Notes under the pieces: generated by a model | The model's database searches: none | Seen by the model: the letters and a program-made list of their open reading frames with translations, nothing else | What the model was told of the DNA's origin: nothing | Translations under genes and position numbers: made by a program | Shown: positions 30,161 through 41,939 of the stretch, piece by piece | Layout: every line of letters begins with the position of its first letter | Numbering within the stretch: position 1 is the first letter of the stretch | Source of the DNA: Chinchilla lanigera | Lineage: Eukaryota > Chordata > Mammalia > Rodentia > Chinchillidae | Reading direction: 5' to 3' | NCBI RefSeq assembly: GCF_000276665.1 | Contig: NW_004955427.1 | Coordinates: 3,328,647 to 3,392,646, forward strand | DNA length: 64,000 bases

Positions 30161-31640
30161 GTTTTATTTTATTTTATTTTTATTTTAAAGAGAATTTAAA
30201 AAAATAGCAAAATGCCAACAACATAGACAAAAACAAAACAAAGCAAAAACAGAAAGAATGATGCAGGGTTTCAGAACAAAATGATAGGGATTAACAGTGG
30301 TGGTTACATTACATATTTTTATCTTCATTGAAGTTGCTCAGATGTATGAATGCAAGATTAATCAAACCTTTAAAGAGAATAAAAAATAATAACAAAAAAA
30401 TTATAAACAGTACAGTTTCACCAAACAAGATGGGAGGAATTCAACAATGGTGGTTATATTCCATACTGTTGTCTCCAAATTAGTTGTTCAGATTACCAGA
30501 TAAGCATGCAAAATTGGTCAATAAATAAATAAAGCATTAACTGTTCCTTTCAATAAACCATTAGACAGTTGTCCCAACTATCCTTCAGCATACATACATA
30601 CATTTTCCCTTCCCTCTTTCTTTCCTTTTCTTCTTTCCCTCATCCCAGTTGTTCCCTCTTTTGAGCAATTTCTTTCCCTTCATAATATCTACTGTACGTT
30701 TTGGGTTTTATTTACTCTTTGATATTCTTATAGTAGGGAGACTGTACAATGTTTACACAAGTGGGTCTGATTTATTTCACTTATGAGTATGGTCTCTTTG
30801 TATCCATTTACCTATAAAAGCCTCAAGTTTATCTTTTTATACTGCATAATACTCCATTGTATAGAAGTACCACATCTTTTTTATCCATTCCTCAGTGGAT
30901 GGGCATTTGGGTTGTTTCCAAGATTTAGCTATGAAAAATTGTGCTGCTATAAACATGGGTGCACATATATCGCTGTGGTATGATGTTTTTGATTCTTCTG
31001 GGAAAATACCCAGAAGGAGAATAGCTGGGTTGAGTGGGACTTCCAATCCTAGTTTTGTGAGGAATCTCCACACTGATTTTCACAGTGGTTTCACCAGTCT
31101 ACACTCCCACCAGCAGTGGAGAAGCGTTCCTTTTTCCCACAGCCTCTCCAGCTTTTGTTATTGGTTGATTTCTTAATGATAACCATTCTTTCTGGGGTGA
31201 GATGAAATCTCAGTGTTGTTTTAGTTTGCATTTCTCGAATGACCAATGATATTGAACATTTTTTCATATATTTATTCTCCATAGTATTTCTTCATCTGAG
31301 AAGTGTGTATTCATCTCAGAAGCCCATTTTTGGATTGAGTCTTTGAATTTTGGGGGCCTGATTTTTAAAAATTCTTTATATGTTCTAGATAGAAGTCCTT
31401 TGTCTAAGAGGCAGTTGGCAAACAATACACTAATTTGTCTTAAGGATAGGCATTTTCCTTTTTGTGCCTTATTTTTATTCTTGTATGTAGAAAAAATACT
31501 ATTAATGGAAAATACTAATACTTTTAAATTACTAAATATATTTTATTTATTTATTTTTTGTGAGTATGTGTTTGCCATATATAATGAGTACATTCATCAT
31601 GGGGAGTTGGTACTTAATATATTTTAACTTGTACTTTTTT
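30161..31640 (-). mobile_element. 5'-truncated L1, with duplicated 3'UTR unit
   Basis: Starts at the left with a T-rich tail. Two similar 3'UTR units follow (30175-30360 and 30367-30530, each with AAACAARATGRKAGG...TGGTGGTTAYATT words), then antisense ORF2 C-terminal sequence (TACTCCATTGTATAGAAGTACCACATC, GGATGGGCATTTGGGTTG). 31540-31630 resembles the 3' end of a different L1 subfamily. Confidence 0.85.
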
Positions 31641-31744
31641 GATTACATGTTTTCACAAAGTATGTAAGATTTAACAACAGAACTACTTGCTAAGTTCATT
31701 AGTAGAGATTTGTTAAGTTCTGAGAATATCATGGAAGTTTAATA

Positions 31745-32475
31745 CAGTCATCCCTTGCTATATCGTGGTTCACCTATTGCAGCTTCACTGTATCAGAGTT
31801 TTTTTTTTTTTTAAATCTAATTCTGTATCACAGAATTTTTATATCATGGGATTTTGTGGTATATAGGTATTTATGTAATATTTATCATTTTAATTATTTT
31901 TGCCTAAAAATTTTAAATATAAAAAGTTAATTCAAATGTATTAAAAGAATATTAAATCTAAAAATACAGTATGTATTTCATCAGCAGATGAAGACAGTAC
32001 TGTACACAATGGAAATGCAGTACACCATTACCACTTGCACAAGTTTGCCCATGTGAGATCGTACGCGGCACACTATTGGCTGATGGAATGGAAGGTGACC
32101 AACCACAGCATTGTGTTCTCTGTCCTGGGCACTGATTGGCTCAGTGACTGCAGCCTCGGTCTGTTTGCTGTCCCGCACTGTGCCCATACGGTCAGCATCT
32201 CTCTTCGCCCACTTCACATCGAGTACCCGTGTGGAATTTTACATGTTAAAATTCCGTAGGTTTAAGGGTGTAGAAAGTGTTTAAGAGCATATGAAGTGTT
32301 TATGAGTGTGGGAGAGGTTAGTAAGAGAGTGGGAAAGGTTTATAGGAGTGCGGGAAGGGTTTATAAAGCCTTAAAATAGATATAAATAGTAAAACATAAT
32401 GCCGCCACCTCGCGGATTTTCACCTGTCTTGGGGGTCTCTGGAACTCAACTCCCGGGCTAGGTGAAGGACCACTG
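31745..32475. mobile_element. Tigger-type DNA transposon, 731 bp, non-autonomous
   Basis: Left terminus CAGTCATCCCTTGCTATATCG after TA. The right end reads inward as CAGTGGTCCTTCACCTAGCC. Subterminal sequences (TATCGTGGTTCACCTATTGC; CGCGGATTTTCACC...GGGGGTCTCTGG) match Tigger ends. The ORFs inside are unsupported; no transposase domain seen. Confidence 0.8.
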
Positions 32476-33517
32476 TGTGTAGTGTGGATCAGTAAGAAGT
32501 GTATCCACTAAAACAAGCCAAATGGGAGCAGTGACCACAGCAAAACCAGTTTGGAGATGACCAGTATCATCCTGAGAGAGGACATCTGGGGACAGCAGTA
32601 CATGAGGGTCTTCCTACACATGCCATTTTGACCCATGTGAACACCCAGATCCATGTTTAACACCAATCATAGTTACTACACACAGAGCTTAGTTACCAGC
32701 TTAAAACTGCTGCTGAGAATCTGATGGAAGTGATGAATTCTTTCCCTAGGAAGCACACAAGTGGTACCGTGATTCACAGCCTGCTCCCTTCATGATTCTG
32801 GTTGCAGACTGAACTGGACAAGAACTGAATCAGATGTCCCCATAGGGTCAGTGCTGACCCTAAGCGTTGAATTTGCTTTGGTTCTCGTTCAACTCTGTGA
32901 CCAGAATCACCGAAGAGTCGTTTGTGTCCAAGGCACCACTGTATGAGCACATCATATGCTTTCATCCTATGAGGTACGATACAAGCAGGGAATGCTTAAA
33001 GGTTTACTGCAGTGAGAGACTCATTGTATCGGGGCTTTGCCCAACCCCAATCTCCTAAGTGAGTAGATGGTGAACAGCTTAAAGGGACAAGTGATGAGAT
33101 TTTTAGGCTCCAAGAAGGTCAGTAACCCTCTAATGGAATTTGAGATTCCCTGGGAGTTGAGACAAAGACCTCTGGGTGGCCTGTGTTTATTTGGTTTTCA
33201 AACAAACGAGGGAGATACTGAAGCAAGCATGGGAACTGAGCAGGACCTCGGGAGTCAGTTCAAAGACTTCTCCAACTAGTAAATTTTACTAATTAGGAGA
33301 CCTGTCTTATCTCTAAGCTTGGCAGCTTTATTCCTCTGGAAGAGGGGCTCTCAGCAGCCCGCGTCCTTGGCTGCCTCCGCAGTGGTGTTATCTTGACTTC
33401 AGGGCACCATGCATACGCTCCTAACACAGCCAGGGGTCCCTGTGTTCAGCACCTTAACTCTGTACAGCCGGGTCTCCACCAACATTGCAGTTAACTCCCC
33501 TCCAAAGAACTCTGCTT
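32476..33517. other. Intergenic DNA, no feature recognised
   Basis: I cannot assign this stretch to a repeat family. Small ORFs (32867-33058, 33067-33279) have no recognisable domain. It may be internal sequence of an old element. Confidence 0.3.
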
Positions 33518-33712
33518 CTAACACACTGCGTCACTCTCGCCACTTTCTGAAGCCGCTCTGGAGTCCTCTTTCCTGAGTGCCTTTAGCTGCACTCTTGTGG
33601 CTGCCTCGGTGTCCTGAATCAATTCAAAACATTTACCTTTATTGGTCATTTTGACTTTGGTGAAGAGTGAGAAGTCTAAAAATGCTGGATCTCGTAAGGT
33701 GGGTGAAGACAC
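33518..33712 (-). pseudogene. Mariner-like transposase C-terminal fragment, decayed
   Basis: The minus-strand translation includes FLDFSLFTKVKMTNKGKCFE and VQLKALRKED, which fit the C-terminal mariner pattern (DFFLFPKxK..LKGxRFE..., LKAxxxEDFxxxFxxWxxRWxxC). The following residues are shifted or mutated, and no N-terminal part or catalytic DD pair is readable. Similarity is judged from family pattern only. Confidence 0.45.
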
Positions 33713-34089
33713 CAATACCTTTACAAACCTACGTTTTCCCGCTGGACGGTATTCAGCCGCAACATCCACTGAATTTTTGGTCACACCTTGTAAAAACACA
33801 AAATAGGACCTCCAGAATTCCTTAGGCAGTGGCAACAATGGCGAAACAAGCATGTTCAAAGCTGAGGAGTGTTTTGAGGGGGGTTAGTGACAACGTGTCT
33901 TTTCCTGTAACAAAGTTTTTCAAATTTGTGCATTCACTGTATACGGTAATCACACTTCGTGGAGTGTATACGCAAATGTGGTATACGATGTCAGGGACAC
34001 CAGGGTCTCCAGAAGATCATGACTCCTAGGCTGAGAATCTCCTTTAGTTCAATTTCTGTGCAATCTAAGAGAATTTTTTTATATAAATG

Positions 34090-34206
34090 AAATCTTAAGG
34101 GTTTATTTATTTTTCATTTTTAAATTTTTTTCTGGTACCGGGAATCGAACTCACGACCTTGCACTTGCGGGGCAGGCGCTGTGCCGCTGAGCTAAATCCC
34201 CGTCCC
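34090..34206 (-). mobile_element. ID SINE
   Basis: Poly-T, TCTGGTACCGGGAATCGAACTCACGACC...GCTAAATCCCCGTCCC on the minus strand. Confidence 0.93.
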
Positions 34207-35115
34207 TACGGGTTAATTTGCTTTGCATGTTCTGATGATAAACAGAGCAGTAGAAATGACGTGCCCTATTGAACATCACTGTGTATTGAGCTTTTCCCAG
34301 CTGAGCTGCTATGGTGTCGCTTAATCCCAGATTCTCATAATTATTCAGTTGAACCAGTGTGTACAATTTGTGTGTGTGTGTGTGTGTGTGCACATAAAGA
34401 TGAGTGATAAACAATATTAGGCAAAGATAAGATTTCTTAGTCTTGGGATGTTTATGTGTTAGAAATGTTTTATTAGAGTATTATGTTAAGTACCATAAAG
34501 AGGAAAAGCTACGGAGATTCAGAAGAGGAATGCATATGAAAATGTATGCCTAACTAGGACGAATTCAAGGTGGAGAATTTGATCTAGAGCTTCAGGAGGG
34601 TTGATTGGCTGGTGAAAGAAAGGGAAAACACAAGAAGCAAGGCACAGTATTTTGTAGGAACAGGTGATCAATGCAGTTTGCTTAGAATCCAGGATTGCTG
34701 TGAATAAATTTCATCTTGTGTTCACCTCCGGCCACATTCTCGTAAGTACTATGTTGAGAAAGACCATCAGGCTTGCCAGGCCCCTCCCCAAACTTCCCGA
34801 ATCAGAATTTCCAGGGTTTTCAGGGCCTCTAACTGGTGTTTGTAAAAATGATTCCAGTGCACAGTTTAGTCTAAATTAATTTGTACATGTAGACCTCTAG
34901 GAGCAGCTGTGGCTGGGCAGGATTTTGGTAATGACAGAACGGGTTGCTGGAACGCCCCAGGGGGTGATATAGCACCTGATGGGTGCCCGTGGGGTCTTTG
35001 GCACACTGGGTCCTGGGGTACAGACACTAGCTCTGAAAATGAAATCATGAGCAATCTAGTCTGTTTGTATGCGTTCAGAAGACACTATTCTAAGATCGTT
35101 CTGGGTTGTAAGTTC
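34207..35115. other. Intergenic DNA with (TG)n and a possible MER5-like relic
   Basis: (TG)n at 34369-34391. 34765-34870 has MER5-like words (GGCCCCTCCCCAAACTTCCCGAATCAGAATTTCC). The remainder is unassigned. Confidence 0.4.
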
Positions 35116-35119
35116 CCTG

Positions 35120-35612
35120 GGTGTATTAATCGGCTTGGATTGGGTAATAAATAACCACAAACTTGGCATCTTAAGCAAGAGAACTCCGTTCTCTTACAGA
35201 TCCCGAAGCCATAATTCCCAAATTAGGGTGTTAGCAAGACCACACTCCCTCCAAAGGCTCTAAGGGAAATCTCCTCCTCACCTATTCCGGCTTCTGGTGA
35301 ATCCAGGTGTTCCCTGGTTCATGACAGTGTAACTATAATCTCAAAATACTGAACCAATGTAATTATATGTATATAGTTATATATAACATAACTATAATGC
35401 TTCCATCTTTCTCTGTGTCTCTCCTCTGTGCATCTCTTATAAGGGCACTTGTCACTGGATTTCGGCTCACCTAAATAATTCAAGATTCCCTTATCTCAAG
35501 GTTATTAACTACATGTGTGAATATCCTTTTTCCAAATAAGGTTGAATTCACAAGTTCTGAGGATCTGGACATGGAAATATCTTTTTGGAGTCCACCCTTT
35601 AACCCACAATGC
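35120..35612 (-). mobile_element. MLT1-type MaLR LTR
   Basis: Antisense LTR words: GGTGTTAGCAAGACCACACTCCCTCCAAAGGCTCTA, CTTATAAGGGCACTTGTCACTGGATTT, TTATTCCAAATAAGGT-like and TTTTTGGAGTCCACCCTTTAACCCACAATG. Confidence 0.75.
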
Positions 35613-35639
35613 CAGGAAAGGGGGATTTATAACCTTTTA

Positions 35640-36340
35640 TGCAACCATTATTTCTCTTAAAAATGAGTAAAAGCACTTTCCAGGAAGATGTTGGGGTGGT
35701 GAGCAGCAGAGAAAGGGCCTCTCTGAGATTTGGTGTCCGGACGCTGGAGTGTAGCAATGTGAGGAAGAGAAGGAGAGAAATGGGCCCTTGGGACCCAGCA
35801 AGGATCTCAAGTGAGAACTGAAGCCTACGGGGAGAGTGAAGAGACACACTTCAGTGAGGAAGAAGGAGGCAGCCGCCCCTAACCCCAGACTCGCTATGTG
35901 GGCAGGGCAGCTCGAACCCGCGGATGCATGGTTACAGCTGACCACCGCAGAGGCCTCCACAGAAAAATGCACCAGTGGAGCGGAGCAGTGGACGCAGTGG
36001 ACTGGTGAGTGATTTGAGCGGGAGCCATTTTGGAGAGGGGCAACTGAGCTCAGACCTCAGAGCAACTGCTGGCTCCATCCAGCAGCCCCCAGGGAAGTTC
36101 AAGATGGTAGGAGGCACACCGACTGCCACGGGTTTAAGGGGTCTGGTCCAGCCTCACAGCCAGAAACCAGCTAGAACTTCAGTGGAGATAAAGGGGCAGG
36201 CTTGATGGGATTATGCACTACCCGGCCATAAAGCCACTCCTGGCTTGCTGGGACTAATCAACACGGATCTGGGCTCTGTCTGCCCACGTTGTCTGCCAGT
36301 GACAACAGAGACACACCCTGAAGTCGACATATTTTTTTTC
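35640..36340 (+). other. GC-rich block upstream of L1; candidate L1 5'UTR
   Basis: A ~700-bp moderately GC-rich block (GGGAGCCATTTTGGAGAGG, AAGTTCAAGATGGTAGGAGG, CGGATCTGGGCTCTGTCTGCCC) directly precedes an L1 ORF2 fragment on the same strand. Its style resembles an L1 promoter/5'UTR, but I cannot align it with certainty to the 5' end of the other L1 here. Confidence 0.35.
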
Positions 36341-36457
36341 ATTTTCTTGTTTTTTTCCACTGTTTTTACTTTCATATGAGTGTAAACATGATTTATAGTT
36401 TTCTTGTTCTATTTTGTTGTTGTTTTTATTTCTTTTCTCTCTTTCACTTCTGTCTTC

Positions 36458-37640
36458 TTAAAACAGAAACATTGAACCTTCTGGAAGAGAGACTAGGTAG
36501 AACTCTTGAAGACATCGTTGTAGGCAAAGGTTTTATGAACAATCACACAAAAACTATCACAAAGAGTCAACAACTGGGGTTTCATCTCATTAAAAAGCTT
36601 GTGCGTAGCAGGAGAAACCACCAACAGAGTGAGAGGCGCGTCACGGTGTGGGGAAGAATTGTGCCAGCTCTTCCTCACAGGACTACTATTTAGAACACAT
36701 AAAAAACTAAAGACAGCCAGAGCCCCCAGATTTAAAGAGCCAATCCAGGGATGGGCATCTGATATAAATCGACACTTCTCCAATGAAGAAATAGAAATGG
36801 GAAATGAGCATATGAGAAAACGTTCAGCATCACTGGTCATTGGAGAAATGCAAATTAAAACAATACTGAGATTCCATCTCACTCCAGAAAGAATGGCTGC
36901 TATGAAGAAAGCAGCCAATAGCAAATGCTGGAGGGGCTGTGGGGAGAACGGGACCCTTCCCCACGGTTGGTGGGAGTGTAGATTAGTGCAATACTGTGGA
37001 AATCAGTCCTAAAAAAACTAGAACTAGAGCTTCCATTGCTCTTCTTGGTATCTCCCTGAAAAAATTAAAAGCATCATACCATAGGCACACCTGTGTTTAC
37101 AGTAGCACTGTTTGCAATAGCTAAGTCTTGGAAAGAGTCCAAATGCCCATGAGCCAATAAATAGATAAAGAGGATGTGATATCTTCATACAGTGGAGTAC
37201 TGCTCTGCCATAAAGAAGGATAAGCTTGAGACTTTTCTAGATAAATGAGTGAACCTCGAGACCATACTCTTAAGTGCAATAAATCTGACACAGATGTGTA
37301 AATACTGCATTGTATGTCTGGCATGAGAAATCAAGTGTATAAATAAGGACCAAAATGTATAATAGATATTGTGAAACAGGAAAAAATGTTAAAATGGGGA
37401 GGGGAACTAGAGAAGGTGGGAAAGGGAAAGGAAGGAAGAAGAAAAAAGTGGGAAGAGAAGGAAAAAATGGAAACAAAGCTTTTGTAAATAAGGCAGGGAA
37501 GAGGGCTTGAAGAGAGGTAGGGGGTTGGGAAAAAATAAAAGAATCAAGTTCTATCATGCACAGGTACAAATACCCTATGATGAATGTGCACATCATGTGT
37601 GTCTAAAATGTACCAGTGAGCTTAATTAATTAAAAAAGTG
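36458..37640 (+). mobile_element. L1 ORF2 C-terminal part and 3'UTR, plus strand
   Basis: TTAAAACAGAAACATTGAACC onwards aligns in reverse complement with 44270 and below in the minus-strand L1. ORF2 C-terminal frames appear at 36599-37012 with shifts. It ends in the G/A-rich 3'UTR and AATTAATTAAAAAA. Confidence 0.85.
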
Positions 37641-37663
37641 AAAAGATTGAGTGCATGCCTTTA

Positions 37664-38340
37664 TTTTTTTTTAATTTTAAAAAGAGTAGTAAAAAAAAGA
37701 ACAATAGCAACATACCAACATCACAGACATAAACAAAACAAAGCAAGAACATTAAAAGTGATACAGGGTTTCAAAACAAAATGATAGGAATTAACAGTCG
37801 TTGTTATATGACATATTGTTTTCTTCAACTCCATTGCTCAGATTCCCAGATATGAGCATGCAAAATTGGTCAAAATATGCAAAATTTTAAGTATGAACTG
37901 TTCCTTTCAATAAACCATCAGACACCAGCAGTACAGTTATCCCAGCATCCTTCTATATACTATGTATATATATATATATATATATTTTTTGCCTTCTTTC
38001 TTTCTTTTTCTTCTTTCCCTCATCCCAGTCATTCCTTCCTTTGAGCAACTTCTTTCCTTTCCTATCATCTATTGTATGTTTTGAGTTTTACTTACTCTTT
38101 CAGGTTCCTATACCAGGGAGACAATATGATGTTTACACATCTGGGTCCAATTTATTTCACTTATGAGTATGATCTCTAGTTGCATCCATTTACCTATGAA
38201 AGTCTCAAGTTTATCTTTTTTATAGCTGAGTAGTACTCCATTGTATAAAATAATACCACATCTTTTTTATCCATTCCTTAGTTGATGGGCATTTGGGTTG
38301 TTTCCAAATTGTGCTGCTATAAACCTGGGGGCACATAAGG
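37664..38340 (-). mobile_element. 5'-truncated L1 with target duplication
   Basis: T-rich left end, 3'UTR and ORF2 C-terminus in antisense. Flanked by GTGCATGC(C/T)TTTA at 37651-37663 and 38341-38353. Contains (TA)n at 37958-37986. Confidence 0.9.
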
Positions 38341-38353
38341 GTGCATGCTTTTA

Positions 38354-38744
38354 AAAAGTTCATTTTAGGGTGGTAAAAACACTTGAGATCTATTCTCTTA
38401 AATTATCATGTGTTTTATACAGTATTGTTAACATAATGTTGTACAACAGATATCTAAAAGTTACAAGATGAATTCTTCTGAGCAATCTTACAGTCGGTCT
38501 TCAGAATCTGTAAACCCTTCTATACGTAATTATTGATCTAATGGGTGGTATAATAGCTCCATTTAATATGTTAGCTGGCATTGACCAGGAGATTTATGCA
38601 CACTGATACATTTCAAGAGAATCAATGACAAATACTACAATGATTAAAAGCTTTAGTTATTTTAAATTCACCAAGAACCCCCGCCCTTGTGTAGCATTAC
38701 TGTTTCTGACACACACACGCATGAGCCTGTTGCTCTCCTTGCAG
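38354..38744. other. Intergenic DNA, nothing recognised
   Basis: AT-rich, then (CA)n-like ACACACACACGC just before an exon-like segment. Confidence 0.35.
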
Positions 38745-38801
38745 CTCTCCCCGGAAGGGCCCGAGAGAAGCAGCACAGCCACGGTTAAGCGCCTGTCTTA
38801 G
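38745..38801 (+). other. Exon-like segment with strong acceptor (unproven)
   Basis: TGTTGCTCTCCTTGCAG is a strong 3' splice site. The following open frame reads LSPEGPERSSTATVKRLS then TAG. GC-rich against AT-rich surroundings. No known family; it could be a terminal or noncoding exon, or chance. Confidence 0.2.
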
Positions 38802-39176
38802 GCTTTGGCGCATCTGACCCCTGAGGATGATGGCTCCTTAGGTCCTCAGCGGAAGCGGTAATCCCCAGAAGTGAAGGGTTAGACACAAGTACTGGCTCCG
38901 CTTTGCAAAAACTACGTCAGCGTTTCATTATTTTAGGTCTGGATTTTTTTTGAAGTACAAGATTCTGAATTTGGTAGTTGTATTCAGCATGTGTTTCTTA
39001 TTGAGCAGCGCAATACCCTATTGGTGTAGCAAAAAGGATACCTTTCTGAATGCGAAAGAACACTGGATTCCTTAGCTTGATTGACTTGGTCCTCGGGTTT
39101 GAAATCCCTGCTTGTTTTATCAACTCACTGTGCTGTGTCTTAATCCATGTCACCTGCTCTCCCTATTTGCGGCCAG

Positions 39177-39227
39177 GTGTCTGTCTTGAAGGACTTCGGC
39201 GTCAGGTGCTTGGACGACGCCTCCTGA
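39177..39227 (+). other. Exon-like segment ending in a stop (unproven)
   Basis: After GCGGCCAG the frame reads VSVLKDFGVRCLDDAS then TGA, in a 150-bp GC-rich island within AT-rich DNA. No known protein recognised. Confidence 0.2.
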
Positions 39228-39599
39228 GGGGCCTTCGTGGGCCCCGAGTTGACGGCGCTGCAAGGGAAACGACTCCTCTTTTCCAGCTCCGGTTTGTCTT
39301 GGAGGTAACCTGTCCCCGGAGAGCCTGCTTTTTCAAATCAGCTCCAAATGTTTTTACAAGGGATATTATCTTCATTTGTTTTTATTTTTATTTTATTTTT
39401 TTTTTTTTTCTTCATTTGTTTTTAAAAAAGTCTACCTTTTCACTTTGTTTCTAAGAAGTAGCCCTTCTAGCACTCTCTTTTTAAAAAATCTTTTAGTCTC
39501 TTGAAGACATTTAAGTAAGGTTATACATCTTTGGGACAGCAATTTTCTCTGGTATAATTCTTACGTGTTTTAAAAGAACATTTAAAGCACATCACTTGG

Positions 39600-39725
39600 G
39601 CCAGGCATGGTGGGACATGCTTTTAATCCCAGCACCGCCACTAGTTCAAGGCCAGCCTGGACTACACAGTGAGCTCAGCCTGAGCTACACAGAAAAACCT
39701 TGTCTCAAAGACAGAGAAAAAAAGA
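39600..39725 (+). mobile_element. B1 SINE, internally deleted
   Basis: GGGCCAGGCATGGTGGGACATGC...AATCCCAGCACCG, a deletion, then AGTTCAAGGCCAGCCTGGACTAC...TTGTCTCAAA. Confidence 0.85.
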
Positions 39726-39930
39726 CAATATGCATCCCTTGGGAAAGAAACATTTGGATAGGTTTTACCCGAAAGATTCCTGGAGAAAAATTTTAAAATG
39801 ATGAGTATTTGAATTCCAACAATTTTAAATATTGTACTATATTACTTTGTTTAAAGGAGACGCAGGTAGAGAATGCTTTAAGGTCTCACACCATAACTTT
39901 TTTGTGTAGACTAACTAAGGCTGTATTTTA

Positions 39931-40042
39931 TTTTTTATTATTTATTTATTTATTTTGGTTTTTCTCTGGTACCGGGAACCGAACTCACGACCTTGCGCTT
40001 GCCAGGCAGGCGTGTTTTCCGCTGAGCTAAATCCCCAGCCCC
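39931..40042 (-). mobile_element. ID SINE
   Basis: Minus-strand ID with 16-bp target duplication CTAAGGCTGTATTTTA at 39915-39930 and 40043-40058. Confidence 0.95.
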
Positions 40043-40214
40043 CTAAGGCTGTATTTTAAACGAGACTTTTTTCAAACAGACTCTTTGAGTTTGGTACTTT
40101 TTCATGTGGTATAATAAAGATTTATACATGCAAATTAATTTATACAGATTATTAATTTTCATACACATTCCAACCATACAGGGTGATGTGGTGTATCACT
40201 TAAAATACAAGAAT

Positions 40215-40370
40215 TTGCTGGGCATGGTGGTATACACCTGTAATCGCAGCTCAGGAGGCTGAGGCAGGAGGATTGCCATGAGTTTGAGGCCAACCTGGGC
40301 TACATAGCAAGTTCAAGCCCAGACCCTGAACTGCATAGTAAGACCCTGTCTCAAAAAAAAAAAAAAAAGA
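40215..40370 (+). mobile_element. B1 SINE
   Basis: GCTGGGCATGGTGGTATACACC through the duplicated segment to CCTGTCTC plus poly-A. Confidence 0.93.
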
Positions 40371-40579
40371 ATCTATAGTTATTAGGTTTTTCTTTTATGA
40401 CAATTTCTATTTACCAGGCAATATAAATAAGACTTTTATTTCTCTTCTCAGTTAAAGTTAAATCAAAACTGTTATAAAAGGCAAAATATCTATCGAATTA
40501 ATTTTTTTCTGTCATGACCCATGTCAAGGTTTTCATGATTTCATTCCTGTATTGCCATAGTAGAGTTTTTTTTCCCCTT

Positions 40580-40720
40580 AAACCAACTTTTTATTATGGA
40601 AATATTCAAACCAACACAAAAAGTGAGAATAAGTTACTGAGCACCATGTACGTATCACGAAGCTTCACCGCATAGCATTTTGCCGTTCTTGCCCCCGATT
40701 TTTTTTCTAGACCAAGTTAA
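40580..40720 (-). repeat. Ancient L1/HAL1 3' end relic
   Basis: TTTTTATTATGGAAATATTCAAACC...GAGCACCATGTACGTATCACGAAGCTTCA is the antisense 3' landmark of old L1M/HAL1 elements. Confidence 0.6.
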
Positions 40721-40904
40721 ATGTCTGCTCCGCACACCAGAGAACGCAAGGGTGCATCTCCAACAGGCAAGTCATTCATATCCTGTTTTCAGTTTCTCAC
40801 TATTCTTCCTCCAGTCTTGCTTTTCTCAGCAGTCAAAAGATTTCTAACCCCTTGCCATGCTCTTAGAGAAACCTAACAGTGCTTTCAAAGGTTTATCACC
40901 TGTC

Positions 40905-41110
40905 CAATTAAAAGCAAACTCTTGTCCTGCGATACAAAGCCGTCACTTTCCCTTTTCCTTGCCTACGCAATTTGATCTCCTATTGCTCCCCGAAAGGCTA
41001 CCCAGTGCGTTTCCTCACTGCGTTAGCTGTTGGCCTTCTTTTCCTGTCTCTTGTCATGCACGCCCTGACCTCCCCAAATTCCACGAATTTTAGAAAGTCC
41101 TCAGTGCATA
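40905..41110 (+). repeat. L2 relic
   Basis: L2-like order: AATTAAAAGCAAACTCTTG, GATACAAAGCCGTCACT, TTGCCTACGCAATTTGATCTCC, GTTGGCCTTCTTTTCC. Confidence 0.5.
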
Positions 41111-41374
41111 CTGACCTCTGCCTTCCCTGGACTCCTGGGATTTAAACATAGTCATTCTAAACTCAAATCTAATATTTTCTGTCACCTTCTAGTTTCAGTT
41201 ATTGCAATCTGAAAAGTGGACTCTGAGTCACTGACTGACAGCATTTTCTTTTTAAAGACACCTTTCAGTGTTTGGTGAGCGATACCTCTGAGGGCCCAAA
41301 GACTGGTGTGGACAGAATCCGGCATTGGGATAGTAAGGAGAATCCTGGCCCGCGATCCCTGCCCGCGGTGTGAC

Positions 41375-41935
41375 GCCATGATTATGTTAGGTTATTTGGC
41401 AGAGGGGATTTCGCAGATGAAAGTAAAGTTACTAACCAGTTGACCTTAAAATAGGAAAACTGTCAAGGTGGCCTGACCTACCACCATGGACTCTTTGAAA
41501 GTTAGTAGTTTACTGTGGATGGTGGCAGAAGAGGAAGTTGGAGAGAGTCTAAGCCAGAGAAGGATTCCACCTACCATCACTGGCTTTGAGAATGGGGCGT
41601 GGCCACCAGGCGCCCAGGCATGCAGGTAGTTTCCAGATACCGGGAAGGAAATGAGATCTTAGTCTTGCATCCACACAGAGCTGAATTCTACCAACAGCTA
41701 ATAAACTTGGAAGCAAATGCTTTCCTAGAGCTCCAGGGCAGAACTGAGCTCAGATGACACTTGAGTTTTGCTTTGTGACACTCTGGGAAGGAATCCAGAC
41801 AATCTCACCCAGACTTCTGACCTGCTATTTTTTATAAAGCTCCAAATCAGCGAGGAAGAGTTTACAATAAATGGAGGTATTTGTCTTAGCATGTGTAGCG
41901 CCTGTAGTTTATGATAGCTCACTTAGCACTTTTTT
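41375..41935 (+). mobile_element. MLT1-type MaLR LTR
   Basis: ATGATTATGTTAGGTTATTTGGCAGAGGGGATTTCGCAGATGAAAGTAAAGTTACTAACCAGTTGACCTTAAAATAGG-type words, TGGCTTTGAGAATGGGG, and ACTTCTGACCTGC near the 3' end. Confidence 0.75.
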
Positions 41936-41939
41936 ATTG

